Shown here one piece after another: positions 43,643 to 52,650 of a stretch of DNA of 64,000 nucleotides (position 1 is the first letter of the stretch; the number at the start of each line of letters is the position of its first letter). The translations under genes and the position numbers were made by a program. This stretch comes from Oceanobacillus chungangensis (lineage in GTDB: Bacteria > Bacillota > Bacilli > Bacillales > Amphibacillaceae), in the NCBI RefSeq assembly GCF_003369565.1, contig NZ_PIOD01000005.1, positions 1 to 64,000 of the forward strand, in the 5' to 3' direction. The notes beneath the pieces were generated by a model that was not told the origin of the DNA, ran no database searches, and saw nothing but the letters and a program-made list of their open reading frames with translations.

Positions 43643-45874
43643 ATGGTTACAACTATTACAGCAAATCAAAATGCAATCAATCAACTAATTGATAAATTAT
43701 CCGAAGGGCTGAATATCAGTGCGGATCAATATAAAGAAAAAGCAGCACATGCTATTAGAGAAGAAATGACGTTTGAAAAGAAAATGGATGTCTTGAGTAA
43801 ATTGGCACTGGAAAATATCGATGAAGCAGAGCCAGATTGGACGTTTCTAGCAAGCAGACTATATTTAACAAATCTTTATGAGCAAGCGTCTATTAATAGG
43901 GAGAATGAGAAAAATCCATATGATAATTTCTATGGTTTAATCGAAAAACTTACAGGATTTGGGATTTATTCTCCACTCCTTCTTGAAAAATATACGAAAT
44001 CAGAAATTAGTGAACTAGCGAAATCAATCGATAAAGAGAAAGATAATCTATTTAACTATTTAGGGCTGTATACACTTTCTACCCGTTATTTAGCAACGGA
44101 TCATCTTAAAAATACTTATGAGCTTCCACAAGAACGATGGATGGTTATTGCGATGTACTTAATGCAGGACGAAGCTGCAAGCAATCGTTTAACACTAGTA
44201 AAAGAGGCATACTGGGCACTTTCCAACCTTTATATGACAGTTGCAACGCCAACCCTTAACAATGCAGGAAAAACACATGGACAGCTTTCCAGCTGCTTTA
44301 TTGATACGGTAGATGATAACTTGCAAGCAATCTATGATAGTAATACAGATGTTGCAAATCTATCGAAAAACGGTGGTGGACTTGGCGTTTATATGGGGAA
44401 AATCCGTTCACGAGGAAGTTCAATTAAAGGGTTCAAGGGCATGTCAAGTGGTGTCGTGCCTTGGATTAAGCAGTTAAACAATACAGCAGTGAGTGTTGAC
44501 CAGCTTGGAACAAGAAAAGGTGCTATTGCGATTTACTTAGATGTTTGGCATCAAGATATTGAATCATTCCTCGATTTGAAATTAAATAATGGCGATGACC
44601 GTCAACGTGCGCATGATATTTTTACTGGCGTAACGATTCCGGATATTTTCATGGAAGCCCTTGAAGCGAGAGAAGACTGGCATTTATTCGATCCGCATGA
44701 AGTACGCCAAGTGATGGGCTTCTCCCTGGAAGATTATTATGATGAAGAAAAGGGAAAAGGTTCTTTCAGAGAAAAATACCAAGCATGTGTAGCAAACGAA
44801 GCATTGTCTAGAAAAACGGTAAAAGCAATCGACATTATGAAACGGATCATGATTTCACAGCTTGAAACAGGTACACCGTTCATGTATTACCGTGATGAAG
44901 TAAATAGACAAAACGTGAACACACACCAAGGGATGATTTATTGTTCGAATTTATGTACGGAAATAACACAAAATCAGTCTCCGACACAGTTGTTAGAAGA
45001 ATATATTGAAGATGAAGATATTGTCATCAAGAAATATAAAGCTGGAGACTTTGTTGTTTGTAACTTAAGCTCCATTAACCTAGGTAGAGCTGTTCCTGCA
45101 GGCGTATTGGAAAAACTGATTCCAATTCAAGTGAGAATGCTAGACAATGTTATTGATATTAATAATTTGCCAGTAAAACAAGCAACAATTACGAATAATA
45201 AATATCGTGCAATTGGTCTTGGTACGTTCGGATGGCATCATTTATTAGCGCTGAAAAATATCAAATGGGAAACAGATGAAGCGGTAACCTATGCAGATGA
45301 GCTATATGAGAAGATTGCATACCTTACAATTGAAGCAAGCATGAATTTAAGTAAAGAAAAAGGAAGCTATCCATACTTTGAAGGAAGTAAATGGAATTCT
45401 GGTGAATACTTCCATGCTAAAGGATATACAAATGAGAAATGGCAATCACTTGCAACCGAAGTAAAGGAGAATGGAATTAGAAATAGTTACCTAATGGCAG
45501 TAGCGCCAAACTCTTCTACATCAATGATTGCTGGTTCAACTGCGAGTATCGATCCTGTATTCAAAGCCTTCTACAGTGAAGAGAAAAAGGATTTCCGCAT
45601 TCCAGTAACAGCACCAGATCTTGACCATAACACATATGATGTTTACCGCCGTTCTGCATATATTGTCGATCAACGCTGGTCAGTGAAGCAAAATGCAGCA
45701 CGTCAAAAGCATATTGACCAAAGCATTTCCTTTAATTTCTATGTGCCGAATACAATTCGAGCATCCGTATTATTAGACCTTCATATCCAAGCATGGAGAG
45801 AGGGACTCAAAACAACGTATTATGTACGATCAACGTCAAACGATATTGAAGAATGTGAGTGGTGTGAAAGTTGA
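43643..45874 (+). CDS. nrdE: class I ribonucleotide reductase, large subunit
   Basis: A 743-residue catalytic subunit that reduces ribonucleotides to deoxyribonucleotides. The active-site cysteines are in LSSCFIDTV and SNLCTEI, and the C-terminal redox pair is in IEECEWCES. The finger/radical loop VAPNSSTSMIAGSTASIDP is intact. The N-terminus lacks a recognisable ATP-cone (no VIKRxG motif), suggesting class Ib-like allostery, but the protein is about 40 residues longer than B. subtilis NrdE. AGGGGAGGAAG precedes the ATG. It overlaps the flavodoxin gene by 4 nt; the operon order is large subunit, flavodoxin, small subunit. Confidence 0.9.
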   Translation: MVTTITANQNAINQLIDKLSEGLNISADQYKEKAAHAIREEMTFEKKMDVLSKLALENIDEAEPDWTFLASRLYLTNLYEQASINRENEKNPYDNFYGLIEKLTGFGIYSPLLLEKYTKSEISELAKSIDKEKDNLFNYLGLYTLSTRYLATDHLKNTYELPQERWMVIAMYLMQDEAASNRLTLVKEAYWALSNLYMTVATPTLNNAGKTHGQLSSCFIDTVDDNLQAIYDSNTDVANLSKNGGGLGVYMGKIRSRGSSIKGFKGMSSGVVPWIKQLNNTAVSVDQLGTRKGAIAIYLDVWHQDIESFLDLKLNNGDDRQRAHDIFTGVTIPDIFMEALEAREDWHLFDPHEVRQVMGFSLEDYYDEEKGKGSFREKYQACVANEALSRKTVKAIDIMKRIMISQLETGTPFMYYRDEVNRQNVNTHQGMIYCSNLCTEITQNQSPTQLLEEYIEDEDIVIKKYKAGDFVVCNLSSINLGRAVPAGVLEKLIPIQVRMLDNVIDINNLPVKQATITNNKYRAIGLGTFGWHHLLALKNIKWETDEAVTYADELYEKIAYLTIEASMNLSKEKGSYPYFEGSKWNSGEYFHAKGYTNEKWQSLATEVKENGIRNSYLMAVAPNSSTSMIAGSTASIDPVFKAFYSEEKKDFRIPVTAPDLDHNTYDVYRRSAYIVDQRWSVKQNAARQKHIDQSISFNFYVPNTIRASVLLDLHIQAWREGLKTTYYVRSTSNDIEECEWCES

Positions 45875-46305
45875 GGATAATCATTGCATACCTGTCCTAT
45901 AGTGGAAACACAAAGGAAATTGCTGAATTAATCGAGTCAAAATTGTTAGAGGAGAATATTTCAGTGGAAATGCATCGAATCGGGATTGACCGTCCATTTA
46001 ATCCCGAGGAATATGATTATGTATTTATCGGAACCTTTACATGGGCAACAGGCAGTACGCCAGAAGAGGTGAAGGACCTTATTCTTGAAATTGGTTATAA
46101 GCCAGATAATATTGCGATATTTGGTTCTGGTGACACCCAATTTGGTGGAGACGATTTGTTCTGCAAAGCAGCAATTAAGCTTGCAAAATTTTACAATAGT
46201 AAGTGGGAACCTTTAAAGGTCGAACAGTCACCACGTGGAAGTCAAGAAGCTATGATTGATGAATGGATTGAAGGAGTGTTACATGATGCCAAGAGCATTG
46301 CTTGA
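45871..46305 (+). CDS. flavodoxin of the ribonucleotide reductase operon (NrdI-like role)
   Basis: A 144-residue flavodoxin. The FMN phosphate loop is YLSYSGNTKEIAE (residues 7-19), the aromatic loop FTWATGSTP, and the third loop GSGDTQFGGDDLFCKA. In class Ib systems NrdI activates the metal-radical cofactor of the small subunit; classical NrdI is about 120 residues with a different first loop (TKTGN), so this looks like a true flavodoxin that has taken that role. Start TTG 45871 overlaps the stop of the large subunit gene; its end overlaps the small subunit gene by 23 nt. Confidence 0.83.
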   Translation: MRIIIAYLSYSGNTKEIAELIESKLLEENISVEMHRIGIDRPFNPEEYDYVFIGTFTWATGSTPEEVKDLILEIGYKPDNIAIFGSGDTQFGGDDLFCKAAIKLAKFYNSKWEPLKVEQSPRGSQEAMIDEWIEGVLHDAKSIA

Positions 46306-47329
46306 TAAAGCGAAGACATTAGAACCGTTATTCCCTAATAAGTCAACAGCACTATTTGGTGGGAAATCTAGTGGAATTTTAAATTGGAATGATATTGCTT
46401 ATCCACATTGGTATAAAATGTATAAGCGTTTAGTAGGAAATTACTGGCAAGCAGACGAAATTAACATGTCTAGTGATGTAAAGCAATTTCCATCCCTATC
46501 GAAGGCTGAGCAAGAGGCGTATTTAAAGATTATTGGTCTGCTTGCAACATTGGATGCGCCGCAAACAAGAACGGCTTTATTAATATCCTTATATGCAACA
46601 GATGCTTCTGTTCAGTCAATCATGGCTGTAATCGCACAGCAAGAAGCAGTTCATAATGAGAGCTACTCTTATGTATTATCATCTGTTGTATCACTAGATG
46701 AGCAAAATAAATCTTTCCAGCACGGGCGAAAAGATCCGGTACTTCTTAAACGGAATGAAAATTTAGTGAAGCAATACAATGAATTCGTAGAGGAACCAAC
46801 GATTGAGAATATCCTTAAAACATTAGTCTATACATCGTTGCTTGAGGGAATGTTCTTTTACTCGGGATTTGCTTTCTTCTACAACCTAGCACGAAACAAT
46901 AAAATGGTTGGTACATCAACAATGATTAGTTATATCAATCGTGATGAGCTAGAGCATGGTCGATTTATTGCTGAATTGTTCCGGGCAACTTTAGCAGAAA
47001 ATCCAGAGCAAAACACAGCAGAGTTAACATATTGGGTTTATGCACATTTCAAAGAATCGGTTGAACTAGAAATCGAATGGTCGAAATACGTCCTAGCAGA
47101 TGTTGAAGGTATTGATTTAGAAGAAATGGCTGGTTATATTAAATATCGTGCAAATAAAATGTTACGTATGATGGGCCTAAGTGAGGTTTATCCAGAAAAT
47201 GTGGATAACCCTATGAAATGGATCCGTGCATATGTGGATAACTTTGACGGTACGAAAACAGACTTCTTTGAACAAAAGTCAAGACAATATACGAAAACAA
47301 GCGATCTCAACGGATTTGACGATCTATAA
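46283..47329 (+). CDS. nrdF: class I ribonucleotide reductase, small subunit
   Basis: A 348-residue ferritin-like radical-generating subunit. All six metal ligands can be placed: Asp in LATLDAPQ, Glu and His in QQEAVHNES, Glu in SLLEGMFFY, Glu and His in RDELEHGRF. The radical Tyr is present (HNESY, at +4 from the His). It is therefore not of the metal-free class Ie type. ATG 46283 with AAGGAG 6 nt upstream is preferred over 46256. The C-terminus DLNGFDDL is the usual hydrophobic-acidic tail that binds the large subunit. A terminator follows. Confidence 0.9.
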   Translation: MMPRALLDKAKTLEPLFPNKSTALFGGKSSGILNWNDIAYPHWYKMYKRLVGNYWQADEINMSSDVKQFPSLSKAEQEAYLKIIGLLATLDAPQTRTALLISLYATDASVQSIMAVIAQQEAVHNESYSYVLSSVVSLDEQNKSFQHGRKDPVLLKRNENLVKQYNEFVEEPTIENILKTLVYTSLLEGMFFYSGFAFFYNLARNNKMVGTSTMISYINRDELEHGRFIAELFRATLAENPEQNTAELTYWVYAHFKESVELEIEWSKYVLADVEGIDLEEMAGYIKYRANKMLRMMGLSEVYPENVDNPMKWIRAYVDNFDGTKTDFFEQKSRQYTKTSDLNGFDDL

Positions 47330-47335
47330 GATTGA

Positions 47336-47360
47336 TAGGAATCAGCAATTTGCTGGTTCC
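47336..47360 (+). terminator. nrd operon terminator
   Basis: TAGGAATCAGCA / TGCTGGTTCCTA with a 3-nt loop, then TTTTTG. The rest of the space to 47832 contains a dispersed repeat (47629-47706) and a MerR-type promoter; I see no gene in it. Confidence 0.85.
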
Positions 47361-47628
47361 TATTTTTGTATATCATTAGTCAAAAGATATACACATATTA
47401 TCCCCAGTATCCACATTAGTAAATTGCTATTTTATCGCATAGTTGATTGCAGTAAAGAGAATCGCATCAGTTACTTCTAAGAGAAGCACTTCTGACCGAT
47501 CCTCATCGATTGCTATACCCTTAGTCCTTAGTAATCTCTTTTACTTAGCGATAATCAACTGCTGTAAAAGGTTGGAATACTCCACTGTTTTATGATGGGA
47601 TGGATAAAAATTAATAAACGCACAATCC

Positions 47629-47706
47629 CAGCGTAGGAAATACACGAAGACTCATGCGGGAGGCTCACCAGCCACCCTAAGGTGCGCGAAGTGTATTTCC
47701 GGAGCG
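47629..47706 (-). repeat. short copy of the CGCTCCAGAAATACAC repeat family
   Basis: CAGCGTAGGAAATACACGAAG ... ATGCGGGAGGCTCACCAGC ... GGTGCGCGAAGTGTATTTCC GGAGCG is the reverse-oriented, internally shortened form of 53719-53837. Its ends pair (GGAAATACAC / GTGTATTTCC), so it can fold into one long hairpin. Confidence 0.75.
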
Positions 47707-47775
47707 ACTGACCTAAAAGCAATATCATCTAAGATAGGTCTTAGCAATTGACTATGAAACATTATTTTGCAATTA

Positions 47776-47817
47776 CCCCTTTACTTTTCCGTTACGTGAA
47801 CGTTTATAGTAAAGGGG
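47776..47817 (+). promoter_or_regulatory. MerR-type promoter with nested dyads
   Basis: -35 TTTACT (47780-47785), 19-bp spacer, -10 TATAGT (47805-47810): the long spacer typical of MerR-regulated promoters. The spacer centre is the dyad CGTTACGTGAACG (47790-47802). An outer perfect 10-bp inverted repeat CCCCTTTACT (47776-47785) / AGTAAAGGGG (47808-47817) frames it. It is very likely the autoregulated promoter of the MerR fusion. Confidence 0.8.
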
Positions 47818-47832
47818 AAGGGAGAGGGCAGC

Positions 47833-48876
47833 ATGCAGATAAAGGAAGTAGCAAGGAAGTTGAACACGACACCGCGAACAATCCGCTTTTATGAAGAAAA
47901 AGGATTAATTACACCTAAGAAAAATGAAGGAAATGATTATCGTCTATTCACAGATGAAGAAATTAGCCGTTTGAGTACAATCTTAACCCTTCGCGAAATT
48001 GGTGTCCCAATTCGTGAAATAAAGAAAAGGTTAGAAAACAAAAATATGACAATGAGTGATTATTTGAATATTCAGCGGTCGGCACTGTATGAACAATGGA
48101 TTGAGATGAAGGATATGATTACGACGATTGATCGGATGATAGAGGTTGAGCAAACGGATCAGGTTAAACATGCTATAAATAATATTTATGAGTTAGCACA
48201 GCATTTAAAGAACTTGAAAAAGATTCGTAAAAATTGGCAGGATAAATGGGATTTTGATAGTTGGGCAGCTGATTTTGATCACTATATAAAACGTGATGGC
48301 CATACCTTTAATGTTCACCAAGATTATGATGAAGCACTAAATAGAGTAATTAACACTATTGAGTTGGCATCAGGAGAAACATGTGTAGACATCGGGACAG
48401 GAACAGGAAATCTAGGTGCAAAACTTCTATCTAAAGGAGTTCATGTAATTGGAATCGATCAATCAGAACAGATGTTAATGGTGTGCAAAGAAAAGCATCC
48501 AGCAATTGAAACAAGAAAAGGTCATTTTCTTGCATTACCTTTAATGGATAATCAAGTAGATGGGATTATTTCTAGTTATGCACTACATCATCTAACAGAC
48601 AATGAGAAATTGCTTGCGTTAGAAGAGATGACTAGGGTTCTAAAGTCTAATGGGCAAATTTGTATTGCCGATTTGATGTTTGTTAATAAGGAGCATCGTC
48701 AGCAAATGATGGAAACCTATCGTCGCGAAGGAAATACAGAAGCGATTTATTCAATTGAGGATGAATATTATGGTGATCGGTCTAAACTAGTAGACTGGCT
48801 AATGCAACATGATTACATTGTTGAGACATATCAGTTTAATAATATTCTTAGTATGATATACGCGAAAAAGAAATAA
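47833..48876 (+). CDS. MerR-family regulator fused to a SAM-dependent methyltransferase
   Basis: A 347-residue two-domain protein. Residues 1-75 are a MerR HTH (MQIKEVARKLNTTPRTIRFY, EEKGLITPKKNEGNDYRLF, TDEEISRLSTILTLREIGVP), residues about 80-130 a coiled-coil dimerisation helix, and residues about 140-347 a class I methyltransferase: motif I CVDIGTGTGNLGAKL, motif II VIGIDQSEQML, then GIISSYALHHLTD and LKSNGQICIADLM. The methyltransferase domain resembles the YrrT type. The regulator could sense SAM or a methyltransferase substrate. AGGGAGAGGG precedes the ATG, and a 19-bp-spacer promoter lies just upstream. A small gene follows. Confidence 0.85.
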   Translation: MQIKEVARKLNTTPRTIRFYEEKGLITPKKNEGNDYRLFTDEEISRLSTILTLREIGVPIREIKKRLENKNMTMSDYLNIQRSALYEQWIEMKDMITTIDRMIEVEQTDQVKHAINNIYELAQHLKNLKKIRKNWQDKWDFDSWAADFDHYIKRDGHTFNVHQDYDEALNRVINTIELASGETCVDIGTGTGNLGAKLLSKGVHVIGIDQSEQMLMVCKEKHPAIETRKGHFLALPLMDNQVDGIISSYALHHLTDNEKLLALEEMTRVLKSNGQICIADLMFVNKEHRQQMMETYRREGNTEAIYSIEDEYYGDRSKLVDWLMQHDYIVETYQFNNILSMIYAKKK

Positions 48877-48928
48877 TCTTGTGCTATTATTTGTATAATC
48901 AGATATACATGATAAAGGGGGTTATGCT

Positions 48929-49105
48929 TTGAGTGAAAAAGAAGAAGTTATTAAAATGATTCAAGCACTGCCAGACAATGTATCCCTTGAAGAAATATTG
49001 AGGGAGATTTATATCCATACTCGTTTTCAACGTGGTGTAAATGAATTGAATGAGGAAAAGATTGAGAATGTGATTAAAATGGAATCCGATAAGTGGTTGC
49101 AATAG
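48929..49105 (+). CDS. small antitoxin-like protein
   Basis: A 58-residue protein, TTG start at 48929 with AAAGGGGG 8 nt upstream, too short for routine gene tables and overlapped by a spurious opposite frame. The sequence (MSEKEEVIKMIQALPDNVSL then EEILREIYIHTRFQRGVNEL) has the ALPDxxSLEEILxEIYxxxxxxRGxxE pattern of small antitoxin/addiction-module proteins. No toxin gene is adjacent, so it may be a solitary regulator. It is 52 nt after the MerR fusion and shares the terminator at 49134. Confidence 0.6.
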   Translation: MSEKEEVIKMIQALPDNVSLEEILREIYIHTRFQRGVNELNEEKIENVIKMESDKWLQ

Positions 49106-49133
49106 AAAAGTATAATTGATATCTTGTTTCTTT

Positions 49134-49167
49134 AAAAACGCCGTTCCTATTATAGGAACGGCGTTTT
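49134..49167. terminator. bidirectional terminator
   Basis: AAAAACGCCGTTCCTAT / ATAGGAACGGCGTTTTT, a perfect long stem with A and T runs on both sides, serving the small gene (plus) and the amidase (minus). Confidence 0.95.
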
Positions 49168-49177
49168 TGTGGAATTT

Positions 49178-50302
49178 TTAATAAAAATAATTGATTAAGC
49201 CATTTGTTATCGCTTCTGCTACTTCATATTGATAATCAGATGTTTGGATTACTGATAAGTCATTTGTGTTTGTGATAAATCCAAGTTCCATTAAAATAGA
49301 CGGAGCATTGGTTGAACGTAATACTTTATAATTCTCTTGAACTACGCCGCGATTAGTTAAATTAATATTTCTCACAAGAGAAGAATGGACATTCTGTGCA
49401 AGCTGATAGTCAGCATTGCTAGAGTAATAGGTATTTACACCTTGTACTCCAAGAATTGGGAATGCGTTATAATGCAAGCTAATAAATGCGTGTGTATCGT
49501 AAGAATTACTAATTTCCGCACGTCTGTCGAGAGAAATGTAATGATCACCTAATCTAGTAACAATGACATTTGCACCAGCAGAACGTAATTGATTTACAAC
49601 AATGTTCGCAGTATTTGAAACTAGATCCTTCTCATAAATACCTCCGAGCCCTATCGCTCCGGGATCGTATCCGCCGTGACCAGGATCAATGACAATATTA
49701 AAACCCGCGAGTGATCCGCTAGTGGATGAGGTTGCAGCTGTATTATCCGCTGCACCAACTGAACTTGTGTGTGTTGGTTCTTCCGTTCTTGTGACTTTAT
49801 TTGTTAGCCAAGATGCAATCCATCCTATAGATCCATTTGCTAATGAAACTTGATGCCAATCACCATCTGTTGCTACTAACGGATACGTATCACCAGAATA
49901 TGTAGAACCAATAATCGAATAATTAGTACTTGGACCAGAACGGATATTTACACTGCTAGCAGTGACGGTCACGTTTTCTGATGAAGACAGATTTTCAGAA
50001 ACATTACGATCAGCGGTAAGATTGTTCGTTAATGGGATAAGATGGTGCTTCGCAATCCATCCAACTTGTCCACCGTAATAGGTTTGCACCCATCCGTATT
50101 TCTCTTGGAAGACCATTACATTGTTTCCCTTACTTAATAAGCCTATTACTTCTGCATTATTACTAGGTTCGCTTCGAACATTAAGTATGGCTGAACTAAC
50201 TTCAAAGGTTTGTCCTTCTTGTGCCTGACCTACATTTGGTATCAGTAATAGTAAAAGTAGTAAGAATCCTATACTGAAACTAAAGATGCGTAAAAAATTC
50301 AT
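49178..50302 (-). CDS. secreted N-acetylmuramoyl-L-alanine amidase with two SH3b domains
   Basis: A 374-residue wall hydrolase. A signal peptide (residues 1-28, ending NVGQAQ) is followed by two SH3b wall-binding domains (about 29-90 and 107-170, with LNVRSEPSNNAEVIG and VNIRSGPSTNYSIIG), a Ser/Thr linker, and an Amidase_3 domain with zinc ligands in VIDPGHGGYDPGA, EKDLV and SLHYNAF and the catalytic Glu in MELGFITN. It cleaves the bond between muramic acid and the stem peptide. AAGGAGGTCC precedes the ATG. Similar proteins in B. subtilis include YrvJ; no closer name is claimed. Confidence 0.9.
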   Translation of the reverse strand: MNFLRIFSFSIGFLLLLLLLIPNVGQAQEGQTFEVSSAILNVRSEPSNNAEVIGLLSKGNNVMVFQEKYGWVQTYYGGQVGWIAKHHLIPLTNNLTADRNVSENLSSSENVTVTASSVNIRSGPSTNYSIIGSTYSGDTYPLVATDGDWHQVSLANGSIGWIASWLTNKVTRTEEPTHTSSVGAADNTAATSSTSGSLAGFNIVIDPGHGGYDPGAIGLGGIYEKDLVSNTANIVVNQLRSAGANVIVTRLGDHYISLDRRAEISNSYDTHAFISLHYNAFPILGVQGVNTYYSSNADYQLAQNVHSSLVRNINLTNRGVVQENYKVLRSTNAPSILMELGFITNTNDLSVIQTSDYQYEVAEAITNGLINYFY

Positions 50303-50494
50303 TTGGACCTCCTTATTATGACTGTCATGATAATAATATTACGAAATCCTAGTCATAACAAGTAAATTTTTCCAAAATCGTTCAGACGGACCATGAAGTT
50401 CGTTATTTAATCCTATTAATATTCTGAATATACTAGGAAGTATTTATCTGGTTAGTAGAATAATAGGTATAAAGCTAGGGAGCCCAAATATTTC

Positions 50495-51034
50495 TTATAG
50501 TAAGGGTGGTAACAATAAGGTTGCAGCCTCTAAAGCTGCATGATCATTTTTCATTTCCCCTGGCCTGCTTGCTTTACCGATGACATAACCTGAGAAGGTC
50601 ATACCATAAAATTGGCAAATATAGTTAAATTGTTGTACTAGAGGAAGCCCTTTTACACGAGGATTATCACCACCAACTGCAATTAAGTACGCTTGTTTAT
50701 GTTTTAATTCCTCGCGAAAATGGGAGAATTTAGGTGTTTTCATAATTTGGGACCAGCGATCAATAAATAGCTTCATTGGTCCTGACATGCTGTACCAATA
50801 AATTGGCGTTGCAAACACGATAATATCATGCTCTAACATTTGAGTTATCAGCTTTTCATGATCATCCTCGACATGGTGAAAACCTTGCGGATCATGGCGC
50901 TCATCAATAATTGGCTGAACGAAATGATTGCGCAAATAAATATGCGTTCCTTTTTCCTTTGGTATTGCATGATAGGTTAAATATTCCGTGTTGCCATTTT
51001 CTCTTGTTGAACCATGGATAACTGCAATTTTCAT
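50495..51034 (-). CDS. NAD(P)H-dependent FMN reductase-like flavoprotein
   Basis: A 179-residue flavodoxin-fold oxidoreductase: IAVIHGSTRENGNTEYLTYH forms the FMN phosphate loop, and FATPIYWYSMSGPMKLFIDRW is the conserved flavin-side segment of this family. The function is probably reduction of FMN, quinones or nitro compounds. AAGGAGG precedes ATG 51034. Upstream (51117-51142) there is a loose GTTCTCT...TTAAGAAC pair with wider spacing than the SinR palindromes. Confidence 0.8.
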   Translation of the reverse strand: MKIAVIHGSTRENGNTEYLTYHAIPKEKGTHIYLRNHFVQPIIDERHDPQGFHHVEDDHEKLITQMLEHDIIVFATPIYWYSMSGPMKLFIDRWSQIMKTPKFSHFREELKHKQAYLIAVGGDNPRVKGLPLVQQFNYICQFYGMTFSGYVIGKASRPGEMKNDHAALEAATLLLPPLL

Positions 51035-51175
51035 TATTTGACCTCCTTGGTGATTTTACAATCGTATTTATCGTAAGACTATTTTTAGTTAATTAAGATA
51101 GTATTATTTCTTGCTTGTTCTCTAATTATAAAAATTAAGAACTAACTTAGGATAATATTTGCGTCCCTGGCCCGT

Positions 51176-51354
51176 CGCTCCAGAAATACACTATGCTTTC
51201 CGCGGGGAGCTGGTGAGCCTCCTTGTGCTGTCGCACTTCGTAGTCTCACCTAGGCTCTACTTCCCGCAGGACAAGGAAGGCTTCGGCAGCGTTGCATCGC
51301 AATCAGACAAATTGTCCTTTATTTTCGAGGAGTCTTCGTGTATTTCTTCCGCTG
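51176..51354 (+). repeat. CGCTCCAGAAATACAC repeat, long form with insert
   Basis: It begins CGCTCCAGAAATACACT and ends GTGTATTTCTTCCGCTG, nearly the same as 53719-53837, but about 59 bp (GACAAGGAAGGCTTCGGCAG ... CCTTTATTTTCGAG, about 51273-51331) are inserted before GGAGTCTTCGTG. The reverse copy at 61901-62072 carries the same insert. Inverted ends and internal dyads suggest a structured mobile or RNA element. The 635-nt space 51035-51669 holds no supported gene; a 94-codon frame crossing the repeat is not credible. Confidence 0.85.
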
Positions 51355-51669
51355 AAGATAGAGTAGAATCTAGGAACAAAAGAATGACACACCCACTAAC
51401 TATCAACGTTGATTGTAGCAATATACAAGAGACTCATGTGTAAATTGCAACGAATGTCTAGGTTCGAAGGCATAGTCGTCACTTGTTCGCTTTTTATATC
51501 AACTTCAAATTATCATTCGTCACTTGGGAAAGCAGCATTTATTGTTTAGATAAAATTAGTTAGGATTTTTAATTGGCTTTGATTGGTTCTTGCGGATGAT
51601 TCCCTTTATTATGAATATATATGAAATGAAACCAAATATCATGTAAATAATTCCAATAGGGGTGTAACG

Positions 51670-52491
51670 ATGAAATTTGCAATGAATTATTCGGTTGAAG
51701 CAAAGCAATTAGTCGATGAGGGGATAATTGATATCGATCTCTTTAAGTGTCCAGATTTTGATCGACAAGTAATCTGCAATGCACGGGAAGCACGACCCGC
51801 ATATGTTCATTTTGCATTATATGCCGGGAAAAATAATTTGAATCAAGTAGAATGGAAAATCATCGATGATTTACGTAATAATACAGCAACACCTTTTGTA
51901 AATTTACATATGGTTGCATACAGTGAAGATTATCCTAGAATAGAGATTGCAAGCAATGACCCAAAACATTTGGAGCAAGTGCTAGAAACGGTAGTACATG
52001 ATATCGAACTGGTAACGAATCGGTTTGGAGCAGATAACGTCATTTTGGAAAATGTAATTTATCGACCAGATGGAAATACGCAACAAGCAATTACAAAGCC
52101 AGAATTAATCACGAGGATTATCCGTGAAACCAATTGTGGATTATTACTGGATTTAGCACATGCACAAATGACGAGCAGATTTTTAGGTGTAGAGGTTTAT
52201 GATTATATCAATCAACTACCTCTCGACGCGTTGCGAGAATTGCATGTGACAGGAATTCAGCGTGTAGATAATAAGCTTTATGAACATATGCCGCTTTCAG
52301 ATGCTAATTGGCAGCTAGTTGAATGGGCGATGGAAAACATAAAGCAGGAAATCTGGCCGGAACCATGGGTAGTTTCCTATGAATATGGTGGCGTTGGACC
52401 AAAATTGGAATGGCGCTCTGAATCAAAGGTGATGGAAGAGCAAGTACCGAGATTATATGCATTAATGAAGGAAAGTCAGCCGGTAAGGTAA
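51670..52491 (+). CDS. DUF692 / multinuclear non-heme iron oxidase-like protein
   Basis: A 273-residue TIM-barrel protein with the residue pattern of the DUF692 (MbnB/TglH-like) family: His in NLHMVAY, Glu in LENVIYRP, Asp and His in LLLDLAHAQMTSRFLGVEVY, His in LRELHVTGIQ and EHMPLSDANWQLVEWAM, and Glu in SYEYGGVG. These positions would bind two or three iron ions. Known members oxidise cysteines in RiPP precursors together with a partner protein; neither a partner nor a precursor is adjacent, so this one may act on a remote or small-molecule substrate. GGGTGTAACG is a weak ribosome site. Xylose isomerase-like TIM barrel enzymes are the alternative. Confidence 0.65.
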   Translation: MKFAMNYSVEAKQLVDEGIIDIDLFKCPDFDRQVICNAREARPAYVHFALYAGKNNLNQVEWKIIDDLRNNTATPFVNLHMVAYSEDYPRIEIASNDPKHLEQVLETVVHDIELVTNRFGADNVILENVIYRPDGNTQQAITKPELITRIIRETNCGLLLDLAHAQMTSRFLGVEVYDYINQLPLDALRELHVTGIQRVDNKLYEHMPLSDANWQLVEWAMENIKQEIWPEPWVVSYEYGGVGPKLEWRSESKVMEEQVPRLYALMKESQPVR

Positions 52492-52603
52492 TTTACTGTA
52501 AAATACTGGCTTAGGTCAAATTAATTATTGAGAATATAAGGAAATAATTAGGTAGTTATATGATACTCGGACAAGGAAATAAATGTTAGATAATAGTAAT
52601 CAA

Positions 52604-52640
52604 AAAAGGCTTTAAGAATCGAATCTTTCTTAAAGCCTTT
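52604..52640. terminator. bidirectional terminator
   Basis: AAAAGGCTTTAAGAA / TTCTTAAAGCCTTT, 8-nt loop, with A run before and pyrimidine run after; it serves the DUF692 gene and the convergent EamA gene. Confidence 0.88.
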
Positions 52641-52650
52641 CCTATAGATA

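Noticed and set aside
51117..51142. GTTCTCT...TTAAGAAC as a further SinR site
   Set aside because: Half-site spacing is about 4-6 bp wider than in the seven palindromes and the neighbouring gene is unrelated; kept only as a weak hint.
51159..51443. 94-codon plus-strand frame
   Set aside because: It lies across the dispersed repeat, with no ribosome site and no equivalent in the other copies.
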